DNA of 23,483 bases from Dehalococcoidales bacterium. GTDB taxonomy: Bacteria; Chloroflexota; Dehalococcoidia; Dehalococcoidales; UBA5760. The notes beneath the pieces were generated by a model that was not told where the DNA came from, did not search any database, and worked only from the letters and a program-made list of their open reading frames with translations. The stretch spans positions 1 through 23,483 of the forward strand of contig JAQTTS010000003.1 of assembly GCA_028710655.1 (NCBI GenBank). The letters are read 5' to 3'. The number at the start of each line of letters is the position of its first letter. Position 1 is the first letter of the stretch. The position numbers and the translations under genes were made by a program. Below are positions 23,011-23,483 of this stretch, in pieces.

Positions 23011-23438
23011 TCATTCGACAGAGCGCCGCCGCGTCCGCAGTCATAAGTAACAGCTAACTTCAGTTAACCCTGTGTGCCAGCCTTGCGTTCCTGGAGATGC
23101 TCGTGCCCGGCGCGGTTCACTTGCCTACCACATAGGTTTTCCGGCTGCAACCGCCGGGGCCTAATTCAATTCCTTTTAATTTGCATGGGAGTTCTGCGTA
23201 ATCGGGTTCTTCCCTTTTGTCCTCATATGGACATCCAGGGCAAGAACGTCGTATTTCCTGATAGGTCATTCAGATTCCTCCACGATATCAGGGCGTCTGG
23301 CGCGTTCTTTGGTGCCTCGGAGATGCGGCCTTTAATATTGGCTTGCCCTGCCCTGCACATGTGGTGAGATCCCGGTCTACGTTCCTCCGCAGTTCTGCTT
23401 TGAATTGGCTGTTTCCTGAAGGGGAAGGGGGCGATCTT
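23011..23438. other. intergenic region before the right-edge gene
   Basis: A plus-strand frame at 23074-23367 is open but has no ribosome binding site and an unlikely composition. I see no tRNA, no repeat and no convincing terminator after the MFS gene. The promoter of the gene starting at 23439 should lie in the last 100 nt, but no consensus match is clear. Confidence 0.4.
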
Positions 23439-23483
23439 ATGCTTGCCAAGCTACAGGAATTGGCCAAGGCAGCGGCTGCCAGC
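23439..23483 (+). CDS. 5' end of a gene cut by the window edge
   Basis: ATG at 23439 behind a GGGGAAGGGGG ribosome binding site with a 7-nt spacer; the 15 codons to the window end read MLAKLQELAKAAAAS. Too short to identify, but start and spacing look genuine. Confidence 0.6.
   Translation, partial: MLAKLQELAKAAAAS

Noticed and set aside
1..23483. Search by eye for tRNA genes, rRNA, CRISPR arrays, insertion sequences and transposases
   Set aside because: No T-loop type tRNA motif, no regularly spaced repeats and no transposase-like protein was seen.

Overview
The window is bacterial chromosomal DNA carrying a loose collection of housekeeping and accessory genes on both strands, with unusually long gene-poor or decayed stretches between them. 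Start codons are mixed (ATG, GTG, TTG), usually behind clear Shine-Dalgarno sequences, and several promoters match the sigma-70 consensus. Gene content (mixed-substrate-type phosphofructokinase, type III pantothenate kinase, short CPA2 antiporter, DksA-like zinc protein, small zinc ribbons, a SANT-like mini-protein) would fit a deep-branching anaerobe-type bacterium. I lean tentatively towards Chloroflexota (Dehalococcoidia-like), but no marker in the window proves it.

Layout. 1-2.2 kb: a beta-CASP/MBL-fold ribonuclease-like gene followed by a small frameshifted gene. 2.2-3.6 kb: degraded DNA with one strong promoter, an unrecognised small membrane-type ORF and a 21-residue remnant of a lost cation antiporter gene. 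3.6-8.7 kb: CvpA-family membrane protein (+), then on the minus strand phosphofructokinase, a DUF3124 lipoprotein, a CPA2 cation:proton antiporter, a stand-alone Lrp/AsnC ligand-binding domain and a SANT-like small protein. 8.8-11.7 kb: an XRE-type repressor with a LexA/S24-like C-terminal domain (-), divergent from a tightly overlapped operon of a 51-aa hydrophobic ORF, a zinc ribbon, an internally deleted MscS channel gene and a divergent PlsX-like gene. 11.8-13.2 kb: short minus-strand ORFs and a divergent promoter pair. 13.3-15.5 kb: an orphan ATP synthase epsilon subunit, a DksA/TraR-like protein, a small conserved-looking protein and CoaX. 15.6-18.7 kb: a D-Ala-D-Ala-ligase-like ATP-grasp enzyme, three small proteins and a CorA-type transporter. 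18.8-23.0 kb: a MarC-family membrane protein, an acetone-carboxylase-like fusion and an MFS transporter. A new gene begins at the right edge.

The most interesting signal is not a gene. Five promoters between 9.4 and 15.7 kb share one architecture: TTGACA, exactly 17 bases, then a -10 element starting TAC that is embedded in a 16-bp dyad of the form TGCTAC-N4-RTARCA. One lies in front of the XRE/S24 repressor gene itself, one in front of the operon divergent from it, two form a divergent pair at 12.83-12.96 kb, and one precedes the ATP-grasp ligase. I infer a local regulon governed by that repressor, covering mechanosensitive-channel, phospholipid-synthesis-like and cell-wall-ligase-like genes plus several tiny zinc-ribbon or basic proteins. 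The envelope theme is inference; the shared promoter/operator sequence is directly visible.
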